A stretch of DNA of 64,000 nt from Kineococcus rubinsiae (GCF_011839805.1 NZ_VWPY01000020.1:1-64000); one strand, 5' to 3'. Shown: positions 53,309 to 61,951, counted from the stretch's first letter. The notes: generated by a model from the sequence alone, not told the origin. Made by a program: numbers and translations.

Positions 53309-54583
53309 TCAGGCGGTGGAACCGCCCTGCTGCGCGACCGACGCGGCGGTGCCGATGTCCCACACGTACGGCGGGGTGGTGCCGTTGACGGAGAAGTCCC
53401 CGACGATGCGCGCCTTGTAGATCACCGGGTTGTGGCTGGCGACCGTGCGCGCGTTGCGCCAGTGCCGGTCGAGGTTCCTGCTCGTGGAGACCCCCGAGGC
53501 GCCCAGGGTGTCGAACAGCGCGGTCGCCGCGGCCGGCACCGAGCGCGAGAGCACCACCTGGGCCTGGGCCGTGGCGATCTCGGCGACGACGTTGGCGGCC
53601 AGGTCCTCGGGCGAGTCGCGCCGGGCGGCGGTGTCGGCGGCGCCCTGGACCGCCTCGGCCGCCCCGCGCACCAGCAGGCGCGCGGCGAACGCGGCCGCGC
53701 TGATCTCCCCGGCCACGGCGAGGACGGCGGGGTCCTCGCGCACCAGCGGGGCCAGGCCGTGGGTGTAGGTGCGGGTGCGGGCGCGCACCTCGGCGCCCGT
53801 GTCCCGCTCGATCGCGGCGGCGATGCCGGCCTGCACGGTCAGCAGCACCAGCTGGTAGAGCGCGGTCTGGTAGCGGAAGCGGCCCTCGAAGGGGGCCACG
53901 TCCTCCTCCTCGACCCGGGCCCGGTCCAGGACGAGCGTGCCGGTGCCGGTGACGCGCTGGCCGAAGCCGTCCCAGTCGTCGGAGACGGTGACGCCGTCCT
54001 GGCCGGTGCGCACCAGCGCCGTGGACGCCTCGTCGCCCACCCGGCAGGTCACGTCCGCCCAGTCGGCGAAGATCGTGCCCGTCGTGTAGTACTTGCGGCC
54101 GCTGACGACCCACCCCGCACCGTCGCGCTCGACGACGGTGCCCGAGCGGCCGATGACGTCGCCCGTGGCCGACCACGCGTTGCCGACCAGGTCCCCCGCG
54201 GTGACCCGCGCCAGCCAGCCGTCGCGGTAGGAGCCCGGCGGCAGCGTCAGGAGGTGCTCCACCCACGCGAGGTGGCCGCGGAAGATCTGCGGGAGAGCGG
54301 GATCGGCGGTCGCGGCCTCCACCAGGAGCTCGGCGGTCTCGACCCACGTCAGCCCGTCGCCCCCGAGGTCGGCGGGCACGCGCAGGTTCCCGAACCCGGC
54401 GGCGGCCAGGGCGCGCACCTGCGCGCGGGGCAGCTCGCGCTCGGCCTCGCGGCGCGACGCGCCCTCGGCGGCCTCGGCGAACAGCGGCGCGAGGCGGGCG
54501 CGGGCGGCGGCCAGGCGGCCGGCGCGCTCCTCGGCGCTCCCGCGGGTGGCGGCGGCGGAGGTCGCGTCGGTGGTGGTGGTCAC
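53309..54583 (-). CDS. DszC/SfnB-type flavin-dependent monooxygenase (acyl-CoA-dehydrogenase fold)
   Basis: A 424-residue protein with the acyl-CoA dehydrogenase fold: an N-terminal helical part (ALAAAGFGNLRVPADLGGDGLTWVETAELLVEAA), a central beta domain (NAWSATGDVIGRSGTVVERDGAGWVVSGRKYYTTGTIFADW) and a C-terminal helical bundle with NLDRHWRNARTVASHNPVIYKARIVGDFSVNG. The HWRNARTVASHNP tail is characteristic of DszC/SfnB-like FMNH2-dependent monooxygenases acting on dibenzothiophene, sulfones or sulfonates rather than CoA esters. The SAM riboswitch upstream supports a sulfur-scavenging role. GTG 54583 is the start. Confidence 0.85.
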   Translation of the reverse strand: MTTTTDATSAAATRGSAEERAGRLAAARARLAPLFAEAAEGASRREAERELPRAQVRALAAAGFGNLRVPADLGGDGLTWVETAELLVEAATADPALPQIFRGHLAWVEHLLTLPPGSYRDGWLARVTAGDLVGNAWSATGDVIGRSGTVVERDGAGWVVSGRKYYTTGTIFADWADVTCRVGDEASTALVRTGQDGVTVSDDWDGFGQRVTGTGTLVLDRARVEEEDVAPFEGRFRYQTALYQLVLLTVQAGIAAAIERDTGAEVRARTRTYTHGLAPLVREDPAVLAVAGEISAAAFAARLLVRGAAEAVQGAADTAARRDSPEDLAANVVAEIATAQAQVVLSRSVPAAATALFDTLGASGVSTSRNLDRHWRNARTVASHNPVIYKARIVGDFSVNGTTPPYVWDIGTAASVAQQGGSTA

Positions 54584-54629
54584 AGGGTGCTCCCCAGGTC
54601 GTCGTCGGGGTGCCCGCGTCCGACGACCG

Positions 54630-54747
54630 TGCCCGGGGGCCCGCCTTACCCGTGCGCGAGCACCAGGTCAGGTCATCACCCGGGGCACCCCACAGCGAGG
54701 AGGGTTGCCGTCCAGCGAGCCGGGGCTTCGCGCTGGAACTCGTGACC
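54630..54747 (-). promoter_or_regulatory. SAM-IV-type riboswitch upstream of the monooxygenase
   Basis: Minus strand: GGTCACGAGTTCCAGCG, then GCCCCGGCTCGCTGG, CGGCAACCCTCC, GTGGGGTGCCCCGGGTGATG and ACCTGACCTGGTG form the SAM-clan core, with P1 closed by GGTCA/TGACC. It is nearly identical to the aptamer at 54936-55050 in the other orientation. A TAGTTT -10 (54760-54755) lies just before it. It should switch the sulfur gene off when SAM is high. Confidence 0.88.
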
Positions 54748-54898
54748 GCCGACGAAACTACCCCAGGACGCCGACACGCGTCGAGCGAACGGCGAAGTCC
54801 GCCCGGGCGGGGCCGGCGCCGTCGCCGTCCTCGCCGGCCCGTCGGGGCGGCCGCCGCACCGCCGGGTCCGCGGCCCCGGAGGAGGGTCGGGGAACCGG

Positions 54899-54928
54899 TT
54901 GACAGCCGGTTCCCGCGCTGGTTACTTT
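54899..54928 (+). promoter_or_regulatory. Consensus promoter of the second SAM riboswitch
   Basis: TTGACA (54899-54904), 18-bp spacer, TACTTT (54923-54928). The aptamer begins 8 nt after the -10, so the transcript begins almost at the first aptamer base. Confidence 0.7.
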
Positions 54929-54935
54929 CTGCCCC

Positions 54936-55050
54936 GGTCACGAGTTCCAGCAGAGAGCCCCGGCTTGCTGGGCGGCAACCCTCCTCGTCGTGGGGTGCCC
55001 CGGGTGATGACCTGACCTGGTGCCGACGCACCGGTAAGGACGAGCCTCCC
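54936..55050 (+). promoter_or_regulatory. SAM-IV-type riboswitch upstream of an MFS carrier
   Basis: Plus strand: GGTCACGAGTTCCAGCAG, GCCCCGGCTTGCTGG, CGGCAACCCTCC, GTGGGGTGCCCCGGGTGATG, ACCTGACCTGGTG and a terminal GGTAAGG. It is the mirror copy of the aptamer at 54630-54747; the two make a long imperfect inverted repeat. It lies 53 nt before the carrier start. Confidence 0.9.
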
Positions 55051-55103
55051 CCGGCCTGCCTCCCTGTCGTCGACGCCGCGGCTACGACTCGAGGACGACC
55101 CCC

Positions 55104-56462
55104 ATGGCTGCACGGCTCGACCACTCGCGCTGGAAACCCGCGCACACCCGCATCGCCACCGCCCTGGGCATCGGCTGGATGCTCGACGCCTTCGAGGTGC
55201 AGATCATCGGCTCGGTGATCCCGGGCATCCAGGCCGAGTTCGGCCTGGGCGCCGGCCAGGCGGTCACCATCAACGTCGTCTGGTTCCTCGGGATCGCCGT
55301 GGGCGCCGTCGGTTTCGGCTGGCTCGCCGACAAGGTGGGGCGCAAGCGCCTGTTCGTCGCGACCCTGCTGGTGTACTCGATCGCCGCGGTGGCCAGTTCG
55401 GCGGCACCCTCGTACGAGGTCTTCATGGTGTTCCGGTTCATCACGGCCCTCGGGGTCGGCGGTGAGTACTCGGCGATCACCTCGGCGATCTCGGAGTTCA
55501 CGCCGGCGCGCAACCGCGGGCGCAGCAACGGCCTGGTCATGAGCTTCTGGGCGCTCGGCGGGATCCTGTCCTCGCTGGTCTCCATCCTCGTCATCTCCAC
55601 GTTCGGGCTGACGTGGCGCTACACCCTGCTGTTCGGGGTGGTCAGCGCCGTCTACGGCCTGCTCGCCCGGCGCCTGGTGCCCGAGTCCCCGCGGTGGCTG
55701 GCCTCCCGCGGACGGCTGGCGGAGGCCGACGCCGTGGTCGAGGCGATCACCGGGCAGGCCAGCGCGGAGGGCTACGCGCTGCCGCCCTCGTCGGCCCGGG
55801 GCGGCAGCGCCCTGGGTGAGCTGTGGGCCCACCACCGCAGCAAGCTGTTCCTGGGGATGGCGCTGGACTTCTCCGAGGCCGCGGGCTACTACGGGTTGTT
55901 CACGGCGATGAGCGTCTTCGTGTTCTCCTCCGCCTCGGGTGCCGTGCCGATCTCCGACGCCGCGCTGCCGTACTACTTCCTCATCGCCAACGTCGGGGCG
56001 CTGGCCGGCGGCGTGCTCATCGCCTGGGCGCTGGACCGCCTGGGGCGCAAGCCGTCGGTCGTCGCGGCCTACACGGGTGCGTCGCTGAGCATGCTCGGGT
56101 GCGCGGCGGCGGCGTCGACGGGTTCGCGGGCGCTCGTGCTCGTGGCGTTCACCGTCGCGGCGTTCTTCGCCACGTGCGCCTGGGTCTCGGCCTACCCCAC
56201 GTTCTCGGAGCAGTTCCCCACCCACCTGCGCGCCACCGGGGTCGGTGCGTCGGTCGGCGTGGGCCGCATGGGCGCGGTGGTGGGTCAGGTGCTGCTGGCC
56301 GAGGTCGCGGTGGCCTTCTCCGTCACGTCGATGTTCGTGCTGCTCGCCGCCTTCTGGCTGATCGGCTCGGTGGCGGGCGTGGTCTGGTGGTCGCGCGGCG
56401 TCGAGGCGCGGGGCATGACGCTGGGCGACCTGGAGCACGTGCCCGCTCCGGTCGGGTCCTGA
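55104..56462 (+). CDS. MFS carrier under SAM riboswitch control (probable organosulfur uptake)
   Basis: A 452-residue metabolite:H+ symporter-type MFS protein with about 12 helices: GIGWMLDAFEVQIIGSVIPGI, the motif A GFGWLADKVGRKRLFVATLLV, RFITALGVGGEYSAITSAISEF, LVPESPRWLASRGR and the second motif A-like WALDRLGRKPSVVAAY. This architecture is typical for uptake of organic acids and aromatic compounds. The SAM riboswitch and divergent DszC/SfnB-type monooxygenase suggest the cargo is an organosulfur compound; this is inferred. ATG 55104 with GAGGA upstream. It ends before a 14-bp hairpin. Confidence 0.85.
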   Translation: MAARLDHSRWKPAHTRIATALGIGWMLDAFEVQIIGSVIPGIQAEFGLGAGQAVTINVVWFLGIAVGAVGFGWLADKVGRKRLFVATLLVYSIAAVASSAAPSYEVFMVFRFITALGVGGEYSAITSAISEFTPARNRGRSNGLVMSFWALGGILSSLVSILVISTFGLTWRYTLLFGVVSAVYGLLARRLVPESPRWLASRGRLAEADAVVEAITGQASAEGYALPPSSARGGSALGELWAHHRSKLFLGMALDFSEAAGYYGLFTAMSVFVFSSASGAVPISDAALPYYFLIANVGALAGGVLIAWALDRLGRKPSVVAAYTGASLSMLGCAAAASTGSRALVLVAFTVAAFFATCAWVSAYPTFSEQFPTHLRATGVGASVGVGRMGAVVGQVLLAEVAVAFSVTSMFVLLAAFWLIGSVAGVVWWSRGVEARGMTLGDLEHVPAPVGS

Positions 56463-56493
56463 CGGGGGAACCCCCTCCAGCGCAGGACCTCCG

Positions 56494-56552
56494 CCGCCCG
56501 CACGGGCCGGGCCCCGCCGCGACCTGCGGTGGTGCTCAGCCCGTGCGGGCGG
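56494..56552. terminator. Hairpin between convergent MFS carrier and DHFR-like genes
   Basis: CCGCCCGCACGGGC / GCCCGTGCGGGCGG, a perfect 14-bp stem with a 31-nt loop. It is symmetrical between two convergent stop codons, so it probably serves both. Confidence 0.65.
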
Positions 56553-56586
56553 ACGTCGTCACGACGGCACCCCCGGCCAGGACGGT

Positions 56587-57111
56587 CTAGCCCGTGACGC
56601 GGAACGGCTGCGGCGCAGCCCGGGCGGCGGCGATCACGGGGATGCCGGCCCCGAGCACCACCGGGTAGCGCTTGAGCACCAGCTCGTCGATCTCCGCCAG
56701 GAGCGCACCGGCGAGCCTCCCGCCGCCGGCCAGCCAGATCCCCGCGCCCGGCTCCTGCTTCAGCCGCCGCACGAGCGCGACGGGGTCCCCGCCGCCGACG
56801 TGCAGGCCCGCCTCCTCGCGCGGCGGCAGCGTCGTGGAGACGACGTGCTGGTCCAGGTGCGCGTAGGGGCTCGTGATGCCCGCCCGCAGGGCGGGCTCGT
56901 ACGTCGCCCGGCCCACGAGCACGGTGTCGAAGCGGGTCCCCGCGGCCGTGACGCCGAGCTGCTCGCGCACGTGGGTGGGCAGGGTCTCGGGGAACTCCGC
57001 GGCGATGAACGCGAGGACCGACTCGTCGACGGGGAACACGTCGGAGGAACCGTCGGGGGCGGCGACGTACCCGTCCAGGGTCACGCCCACGTAGTAGGTC
57101 AGCCTGCGCAC
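56587..57111 (-). CDS. Dihydrofolate-reductase/RibD-C-like protein
   Basis: 174 residues: YYVGVTLDGYVAAPDGSSDVFP, TVLVGRATYEPAL, HVVSTTL, IWLAGGGRLAGALLAEIDELVLKRYPVVLGAGIPV. This matches the small RibD-C/DHFR-fold proteins widespread in Actinobacteria, whose NADPH-dependent substrate is rarely known; it is not a canonical FolA. GTG 57111 follows GGAGGGAG. Confidence 0.85.
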   Translation of the reverse strand: MRRLTYYVGVTLDGYVAAPDGSSDVFPVDESVLAFIAAEFPETLPTHVREQLGVTAAGTRFDTVLVGRATYEPALRAGITSPYAHLDQHVVSTTLPPREEAGLHVGGGDPVALVRRLKQEPGAGIWLAGGGRLAGALLAEIDELVLKRYPVVLGAGIPVIAAARAAPQPFRVTG

Positions 57112-57203
57112 GTCGACTCCCTCCGCGGCGACCGGCGTCCGCCGGGACGCTCAGCCTGGCAGGGCTCCCGGCCGGGGTCGAGGGAGTTCCGCCTGCGCCC
57201 GGG

Positions 57204-57737
57204 TCACGGGCGGGGGGCGACCGCCTCCGCCTGGCCGCCGGCCAGCGGGACGACGTCGACGAGCTCCCAGGGGCCGCCGAGGTAGCGGTGCACGGCCACC
57301 CCCTCGGCCCGCACCGCCCAGGGCGTGAACCCGGCGCTCAGGTCGGCCACGAGGGCCTTCGCGGCGTCGGGCGCCAGGAAGTTCGCGACGGTGACGTGCG
57401 CGGAGAACCTCTGCGCGTCCTGCCGCGTCAGCCACGGCGTGAAGCGGCGGGCGAGGTCGGCGCGCAGGGCGTCCAGCTCGGGCGAGCGCAGGACCAGCGC
57501 CGCGCCGCGCCCGAGGGAGCGGACGCCCGCGACCTCGACGGTGAAGGCCGGCCGCGCGCAGGCCTCGCGCACGGCGTCGAGGACGGCGGGCAGCTCCTCG
57601 CCGGGCAGCTGGTGGAACATCGTGACGTGGGCGCGCAGCTGGTTGCGCTGCGGCGGGAAGTGCCGCTCGCGCAGCGCGTCCAGCCGCCCGGCGTCCGCCC
57701 CGGCGAGCGCGAGGGCGAGGATCAGCGGATCGCTCAC
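57204..57737 (-). CDS. 2H phosphoesterase-family protein (2'-5' RNA ligase-like)
   Basis: 177 residues with the two HxT motifs that define the 2H superfamily: RAHVTMFHQLPG (about 40) and SAHVTVANFLAP (about 118). The family includes RNA ligase/cyclic phosphodiesterase ThpR; short actinobacterial members act on 2',3'-cyclic phosphates or unknown nucleotides. GTG 57737 overlaps the upstream membrane-protein gene by 4 bp. Confidence 0.82.
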   Translation of the reverse strand: MSDPLILALALAGADAGRLDALRERHFPPQRNQLRAHVTMFHQLPGEELPAVLDAVREACARPAFTVEVAGVRSLGRGAALVLRSPELDALRADLARRFTPWLTRQDAQRFSAHVTVANFLAPDAAKALVADLSAGFTPWAVRAEGVAVHRYLGGPWELVDVVPLAGGQAEAVAPRP

Positions 57738-57988
57738 CGCGACAGGACGACCACGGCGCCCCAGACCGACAGCAGCAGCGACACGGCCGCGATGGCGGCC
57801 CCCGCGGTCCACCACCCGCGGTCGGGGCTCCCCGCGCGGAGGTGGCGCACCGAGACCGCGCCGCTGACGCCGGCGATGACGAGCGCGAGCGGGAAGAACA
57901 CCGCGCTCACGACGATCGAGGCGAGGCCCGCGACGACGACGCCGATCGCGCCGGGAGAGGCCTTGCGGCGGGGCTGGGCGGCGGGCAC
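57734..57988 (-). CDS. Small membrane protein (DUF4190-like, two helices)
   Basis: 84 residues with a basic N-terminus and two hydrophobic helices (GVVVAGLASIVVSAVFFPLAL and GAAIAAVSLLLSVWGAVVVL) joined by VRHLRAGSPDRGWW, as in small DUF4190-type proteins. GTG 57988 has GGAGG 7 nt upstream. Co-translated with the 2H phosphoesterase. Confidence 0.65.
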   Translation of the reverse strand: MPAAQPRRKASPGAIGVVVAGLASIVVSAVFFPLALVIAGVSGAVSVRHLRAGSPDRGWWTAGAAIAAVSLLLSVWGAVVVLSR

Positions 57989-58016
57989 ACCGCATCCTCC
58001 CACCCGGGACGCAGGA

Positions 58017-58048
58017 CGGCCGCCGCACCCTCCCGGGTGCGGCGGCCG
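58017..58048 (-). terminator. Hairpin after the S8 protease gene
   Basis: CGGCCGCCGCACCC / GGGTGCGGCGGCCG, perfect 14-bp stem, TCCC loop, 20 nt past the stop codon on the minus strand. Confidence 0.85.
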
Positions 58049-58067
58049 CCGGTGGTGCTCGGTGCTG

Positions 58068-61000
58068 CTAGTCGACGGCGACGACCGTCGGCGTCGGGGA
58101 GTCCCCGAAGCTCACCCAGCCGAGGTAGCGGGTGCCCTCCTCGAGACCGGACCAGCTCAGCGACACCGTCACCGGCTCCCCCGCCGTGACGGGCACGGGG
58201 TTCGGGGTGGCCGTCAGGTCGCCCTCGTCCGTGTCGGGCGTGACCGCGTAGCTCGTCAGGGCGTAGGGCGCCGTGCTCGCGCCCGGCGCCGTGGCGTAGC
58301 CCGAGACCTGGACGACGTAGGTGCCGGCCTCGGGGGCCAGGACGTCGATGCGCTCGTCGGCCGAGCCGGTCGCGGAGAGCGCCACCTGCTCGGCGGTGCC
58401 GTCCGCGGCCAGGCGGTAGAGCGCCAGGTCGAGGTCGGAGCGGTCGTCGGCGGCCTGCACGTCGAACCGGGCGAGGCTGGTGCCCTCGCCGACCTCGACG
58501 CGGTACTGGTCGTCGGCGCCGGGGGCCAGGTCGCCGTCGGCGGTGGAGCCGGCCGCGAGACCGGCCGTCGTGACGGGCAGCTCACCGTCGACGCCCGAGG
58601 TGATCGTGACGTCGGTGCTGCCCTCGGTGCCCGTCCCGGTCACCTGGTCGGGGGCCACGACGGCCACGGGCTTCACGGCGACGGGCGAGCGGACCGAGAG
58701 GTTCGCGCCGCGCCAGGTCAGCGCGCCCGTGCTCCACTCGTCCTCCTCCGCCGTGGTCCGGGTGAAGCTGACCGTGAACTTCTTGGTCTCCCCCACCGCG
58801 TTGAACACCAGCACGCTCGGGGAGACGCGCACGTCGAACCCGGGCACGGTGGCGGTGGCGTTGAACAGGCCCGTGGTGGTGGACGTGACCGACCGGGTGA
58901 CGGTCTGGGTGCCCGCGAGCGAACCGACCGCGATCGAGGCCTGGTTCAGGTCGCTCGGGTCGACGGCCTCGACGCCCGTGCCGGTCTGGATGCCGGAACC
59001 CTCGAGGAACGCGATCCAGTCCGTCGGGGTGGAGTCGTAGACGAGGCCGGGGTTCAGCATCTTCGTCGGGTCGACGAAGCCGGCGCCGCCGTCGAAGGGG
59101 TTCCGGTTCGGGCTGCCGTCGGCGTTCACCAGGGCGCGGGCGGTGGTCATCATGGCCGACTTCACGGCCATCGGGGACCAGCGCGGGTGCACGCCGAGGT
59201 AGAGGGCCGCGAGGCCCGCGACGTGCGGGGCGGACATCGAGGTGCCCGAGAGCGGCATGAACAGGTTGCCGCGGTTCGGGCCCGGGGCGACGCCCGCGAC
59301 GATGCCCACGCCGGGCGCCGCGATGTCCGGCTTGAGGACGTCGCCGTCGCTCGCCGGCGTCGGGCCGCGGGAGGAGAACCCGGCGATCTGCGGGGCGGGG
59401 GTCGGCGTGCCCGTGGTGTTGCCGACCTCGAAGGCGACGGTGGGCTTCTTGGCGGACGCGGCGTAGGCCTTGACCTTCGCCCCCGCGGCCGTGTCGAGGT
59501 GGACCGTCGGCACGGTGTGCGCGTCGGAGTCGATGGAGTTCGGGGTCGGGTTGACCAGGACCATCCCGGCCCCGCCGACGCGGGCGACCTCGGCGGACTT
59601 GGCGACGCGGTCGGTGACCCCGCGGTCGCAGACGACGACCTTGCCCTTGGCCTTAGCGCTGAGGCTGCCGGCCTGGCAGATCGCGACCTCCGCCGCAGGC
59701 TTGCCCGCCACGGCGACGGCGCTGGCCAGGGTCAGGGTGGTGGACTTCAGCGGCTTCTGCACGAGCCGCGTGCCGACGAACTTCCGCCCGTCGCCGAGCA
59801 CGACCGTGCCCTCGCGCGGCACCGCGGTGGTCGCGGCGACCGTGGTCAGCCAGGGGCTGGCGTGGTCGAGGGTCGAGGCGCCGGGGCCGGAGTTCCCGGC
59901 CGAGGCGGAGACGAACACGCCCGCCGAGGCGGCGGAGAGGAACGCCAGCTCGACCGGGTCGTTCACGGTCGTCGCGGCACCGCCGCCGATCGAGTAGTTG
60001 ATGACGTCGACGCCGTCGGCGATCGCGGCGTCCACGGCCCCGAGGATGTCGGAGGTCATGCACCCGTCGTCGCCGCCGGGGGCCGCGGACCAGCAGACCT
60101 TGTAGACGGCCACGGACGCGGCCGGGGCCATGCCGGAGGCCTTGCCGTAGGCGTCGCCGTCGATCGTCGCGGGCACGCCCTCCAGGCCCGCGGCGGTCGT
60201 CGCCGTGTGCGTCCCGTGGCCCTCGCCGTCGCGCGCCGAGAGGTACTCGTACTGCCCGAGCCCGGACACGCCGCCGTTCGCGGCGAGGAACCCCTCGCCG
60301 AACGCGCGGGCGCCGATGACCTTGGTGCTGCAGTTCGCGGCGGTCCAGCCGGTGCCCGTCTCGCAGGTGCCGCGGAACGTCCCGCCGTCCTTCTTGCGCT
60401 GCACGATCGTGCCGGACGCCGTCCGGTAGGCGGTGTAGGGCGCGTTCGCGGTGGGGGCCGAGCCGAGCGGCTTGCCGGCCACGGAGGGGTGCTCGGGCCA
60501 GAGGCCCGTGTCCAGGACGCCGACGACGACGCCGGCCCCGGCCTTCGCGACCCCGCCGGCCGCGGCCCAGACGCCGTTCGCGCCGGTCAGGCCCAGGTAG
60601 TCGGGGGTGGCGGTCGTGTCGAGGTGGCGGACCGTGTCGGGGACGACCGAGAGGACGCCGGGCCGGCCGGCGAGCTTCTGCGCCTGCGCGGCCGACAGCG
60701 CGGCGGAGAACCCGTTGACGGCCACCGTGTAGCGCTGCAGGGGCTGCACCCCGGCGGTCGCGGCGACGTCGGACTGCTCCTGCAGGAGGCGGGCGCGGTA
60801 GTCCTTCGCGGCCTCCTGCGTCACGTCGACCCCGCCGTCGGCCGACTTCTTCAGCCGGGGCAGCCCGGGCAGCGAGCCGTCGTAGGACGCCATCGAGTCC
60901 GAGGCCAGGGTCACGACGTAGCGGCCGTCGCTGAACGCGCCCACGGCCGGCAGGGCGCCGGGGACCGCTGCGGGAACGGCGGCGGCACCGCCGACGGGCA

Positions 61001-61103
61001 CCGCGCAGAGCAGGGCACCGACGGCGAAGGCGGCGCCGCGGACGAGGCGCCGGCGCGCACGGCCCGCGGTGGGTGGAGGAGTGCTGGGGCGGTCGTCGTG
61101 CAC
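58068..61103 (-). CDS. Large secreted S8 (subtilisin-like) serine protease
   Basis: 1011 residues: a signal peptide (RRLVRGAAFAVGALLCAVPVG), an I9-type propeptide (YVVTLASDSMASYDG, YTVAVNGFSAALSAAQAQKLA), then the catalytic domain with Asp in VVGVLDTGLWPEH (about 194), His in GEGHGTHTATTAAG (about 296) and Ser in LSGTSMSAPHVAGLA (about 621). A PA insert lies between His and Ser (LASAVAVAGKPAAEVAICQAGSL). The C-terminus is fibronectin/PPC-like (YRVEVGEGTSLARFDVQAADDRSDLDLALYRL). No sortase signal is seen, so it is released or wall-associated. GTG 61103 has GGAGG 6 nt upstream; the longer frame to 61217 lacks a site. Confidence 0.93.
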   Translation of the reverse strand: MHDDRPSTPPPTAGRARRRLVRGAAFAVGALLCAVPVGGAAAVPAAVPGALPAVGAFSDGRYVVTLASDSMASYDGSLPGLPRLKKSADGGVDVTQEAAKDYRARLLQEQSDVAATAGVQPLQRYTVAVNGFSAALSAAQAQKLAGRPGVLSVVPDTVRHLDTTATPDYLGLTGANGVWAAAGGVAKAGAGVVVGVLDTGLWPEHPSVAGKPLGSAPTANAPYTAYRTASGTIVQRKKDGGTFRGTCETGTGWTAANCSTKVIGARAFGEGFLAANGGVSGLGQYEYLSARDGEGHGTHTATTAAGLEGVPATIDGDAYGKASGMAPAASVAVYKVCWSAAPGGDDGCMTSDILGAVDAAIADGVDVINYSIGGGAATTVNDPVELAFLSAASAGVFVSASAGNSGPGASTLDHASPWLTTVAATTAVPREGTVVLGDGRKFVGTRLVQKPLKSTTLTLASAVAVAGKPAAEVAICQAGSLSAKAKGKVVVCDRGVTDRVAKSAEVARVGGAGMVLVNPTPNSIDSDAHTVPTVHLDTAAGAKVKAYAASAKKPTVAFEVGNTTGTPTPAPQIAGFSSRGPTPASDGDVLKPDIAAPGVGIVAGVAPGPNRGNLFMPLSGTSMSAPHVAGLAALYLGVHPRWSPMAVKSAMMTTARALVNADGSPNRNPFDGGAGFVDPTKMLNPGLVYDSTPTDWIAFLEGSGIQTGTGVEAVDPSDLNQASIAVGSLAGTQTVTRSVTSTTTGLFNATATVPGFDVRVSPSVLVFNAVGETKKFTVSFTRTTAEEDEWSTGALTWRGANLSVRSPVAVKPVAVVAPDQVTGTGTEGSTDVTITSGVDGELPVTTAGLAAGSTADGDLAPGADDQYRVEVGEGTSLARFDVQAADDRSDLDLALYRLAADGTAEQVALSATGSADERIDVLAPEAGTYVVQVSGYATAPGASTAPYALTSYAVTPDTDEGDLTATPNPVPVTAGEPVTVSLSWSGLEEGTRYLGWVSFGDSPTPTVVAVD

Positions 61104-61172
61104 GTTCTGCCTCCACGAGGTGGGACGCGAGGGGAAAGGGACGCCTCTCGTGACGAAGGGCGAACGGTGCGT

Positions 61173-61223
61173 AGCCAACCTGGTGCCTGTCACTGCGTCA
61201 AGTACGCGAGCACTCACTGCTCG
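61173..61223 (-). promoter_or_regulatory. Putative promoter and operator of the S8 protease
   Basis: Minus strand TTGACG (61201-61196) with a weak TTGGCT 17 bp on (61178-61173). Just upstream, CGAGCA-CTCAC-TGCTCG (61207-61223) is a perfect inverted repeat that could bind a regulator. Confidence 0.4.
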
Positions 61224-61322
61224 TGATCAGCTGCGCCGGAGCTGAGAGGACGCCGAGAGTCCTGCGCCCCGGCCCCGGGGGCGGTCGCCGGTCCCCGCGG
61301 GGCCGCTTCGTACAGTGGCGCG

Positions 61323-61937
61323 GTGCCCCGCTCCGCCGACCGCCGCCTGCTGACCACCGCCCTCGCCGTCCTGCTGGGCTGCGGCGCCGGCCTGGGCGCC
61401 GGCGTCGCCGCCGCGACGGGCACGGCCGTCCCCGCCGCCGCCCACGACCGCCTGGTCTCCACCGACCCCGCCGACGGCGCGACGCTGGAGCAGGCCCCCG
61501 ACCACGTCGGCCTCGTGATGTCCTCCGACCCGCTCGGCCTGGGCACGCAGGTCCAGGTCACCGGCCCGGCGGGGATCGTCTCCACGGGCGACGTCTCGGT
61601 GCTCGACACCACCGTCACGCAGGCGCTCGCCGCCGACCGCCCCGCGGGCACCTACGAGGTGCAGTGGCGGATCACGTCCTCCGACGGTCACCCCGTGTCC
61701 GGGTCGTTCCGCTTCACCGCCGCGACCGGGACCGCGCCCGCCAGCCCGTCCGCGGCCCCGTCGCCCTCCGCGACCGCCGCGGCACCCAGCCCGTCGAGCC
61801 CCGCCGTCGACCCCGTCGACCCCGTCGGCGGCACCGGGTCGGCGTCACCCCTGCTGACCGCCGGCGTCGTCGCCCTCGCGGTGCTCGCGGTGGTCGGGGT
61901 GCTCGTCGGCGTGCGCCGGCGCCGCGACGGTTCCTGA
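61323..61937 (+). CDS. CopC-domain copper-binding membrane-anchored protein
   Basis: 204 residues. A signal peptide ends at PAAAHD, leaving an N-terminal His next to the mature end as in CopC. The CopC beta-sandwich (DRLVSTDPADGATLEQAPDHVGLVMSSDPLG, YEVQWRITSSDGHPVSGSFRFT with the second Cu-site His) is followed by a Ser/Pro/Ala linker and a C-terminal helix (LLTAGVVALAVLAVVGVLVGV) with an RRRR stop-transfer. No CopD or YcnI gene is adjacent. GTG 61323 has TACAGT 6-7 nt upstream (leaderless type). Confidence 0.88.
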   Translation: MPRSADRRLLTTALAVLLGCGAGLGAGVAAATGTAVPAAAHDRLVSTDPADGATLEQAPDHVGLVMSSDPLGLGTQVQVTGPAGIVSTGDVSVLDTTVTQALAADRPAGTYEVQWRITSSDGHPVSGSFRFTAATGTAPASPSAAPSPSATAAAPSPSSPAVDPVDPVGGTGSASPLLTAGVVALAVLAVVGVLVGVRRRRDGS

Positions 61938-61951
61938 GCCCCGCCGGGCGC

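Noticed and set aside
54584-55103. Inverted repeat of about 100 bp as terminal repeats of an insertion sequence
   Set aside because: The arms are two functional-looking SAM aptamers, each in front of a sulfur gene; there is no transposase between them and no target duplication.
57288-61226. A 1300-codon plus-strand frame opposite the S8 protease
   Set aside because: The minus strand carries the full Asp/His/Ser catalytic set and a signal peptide; the plus frame is low-complexity antisense.
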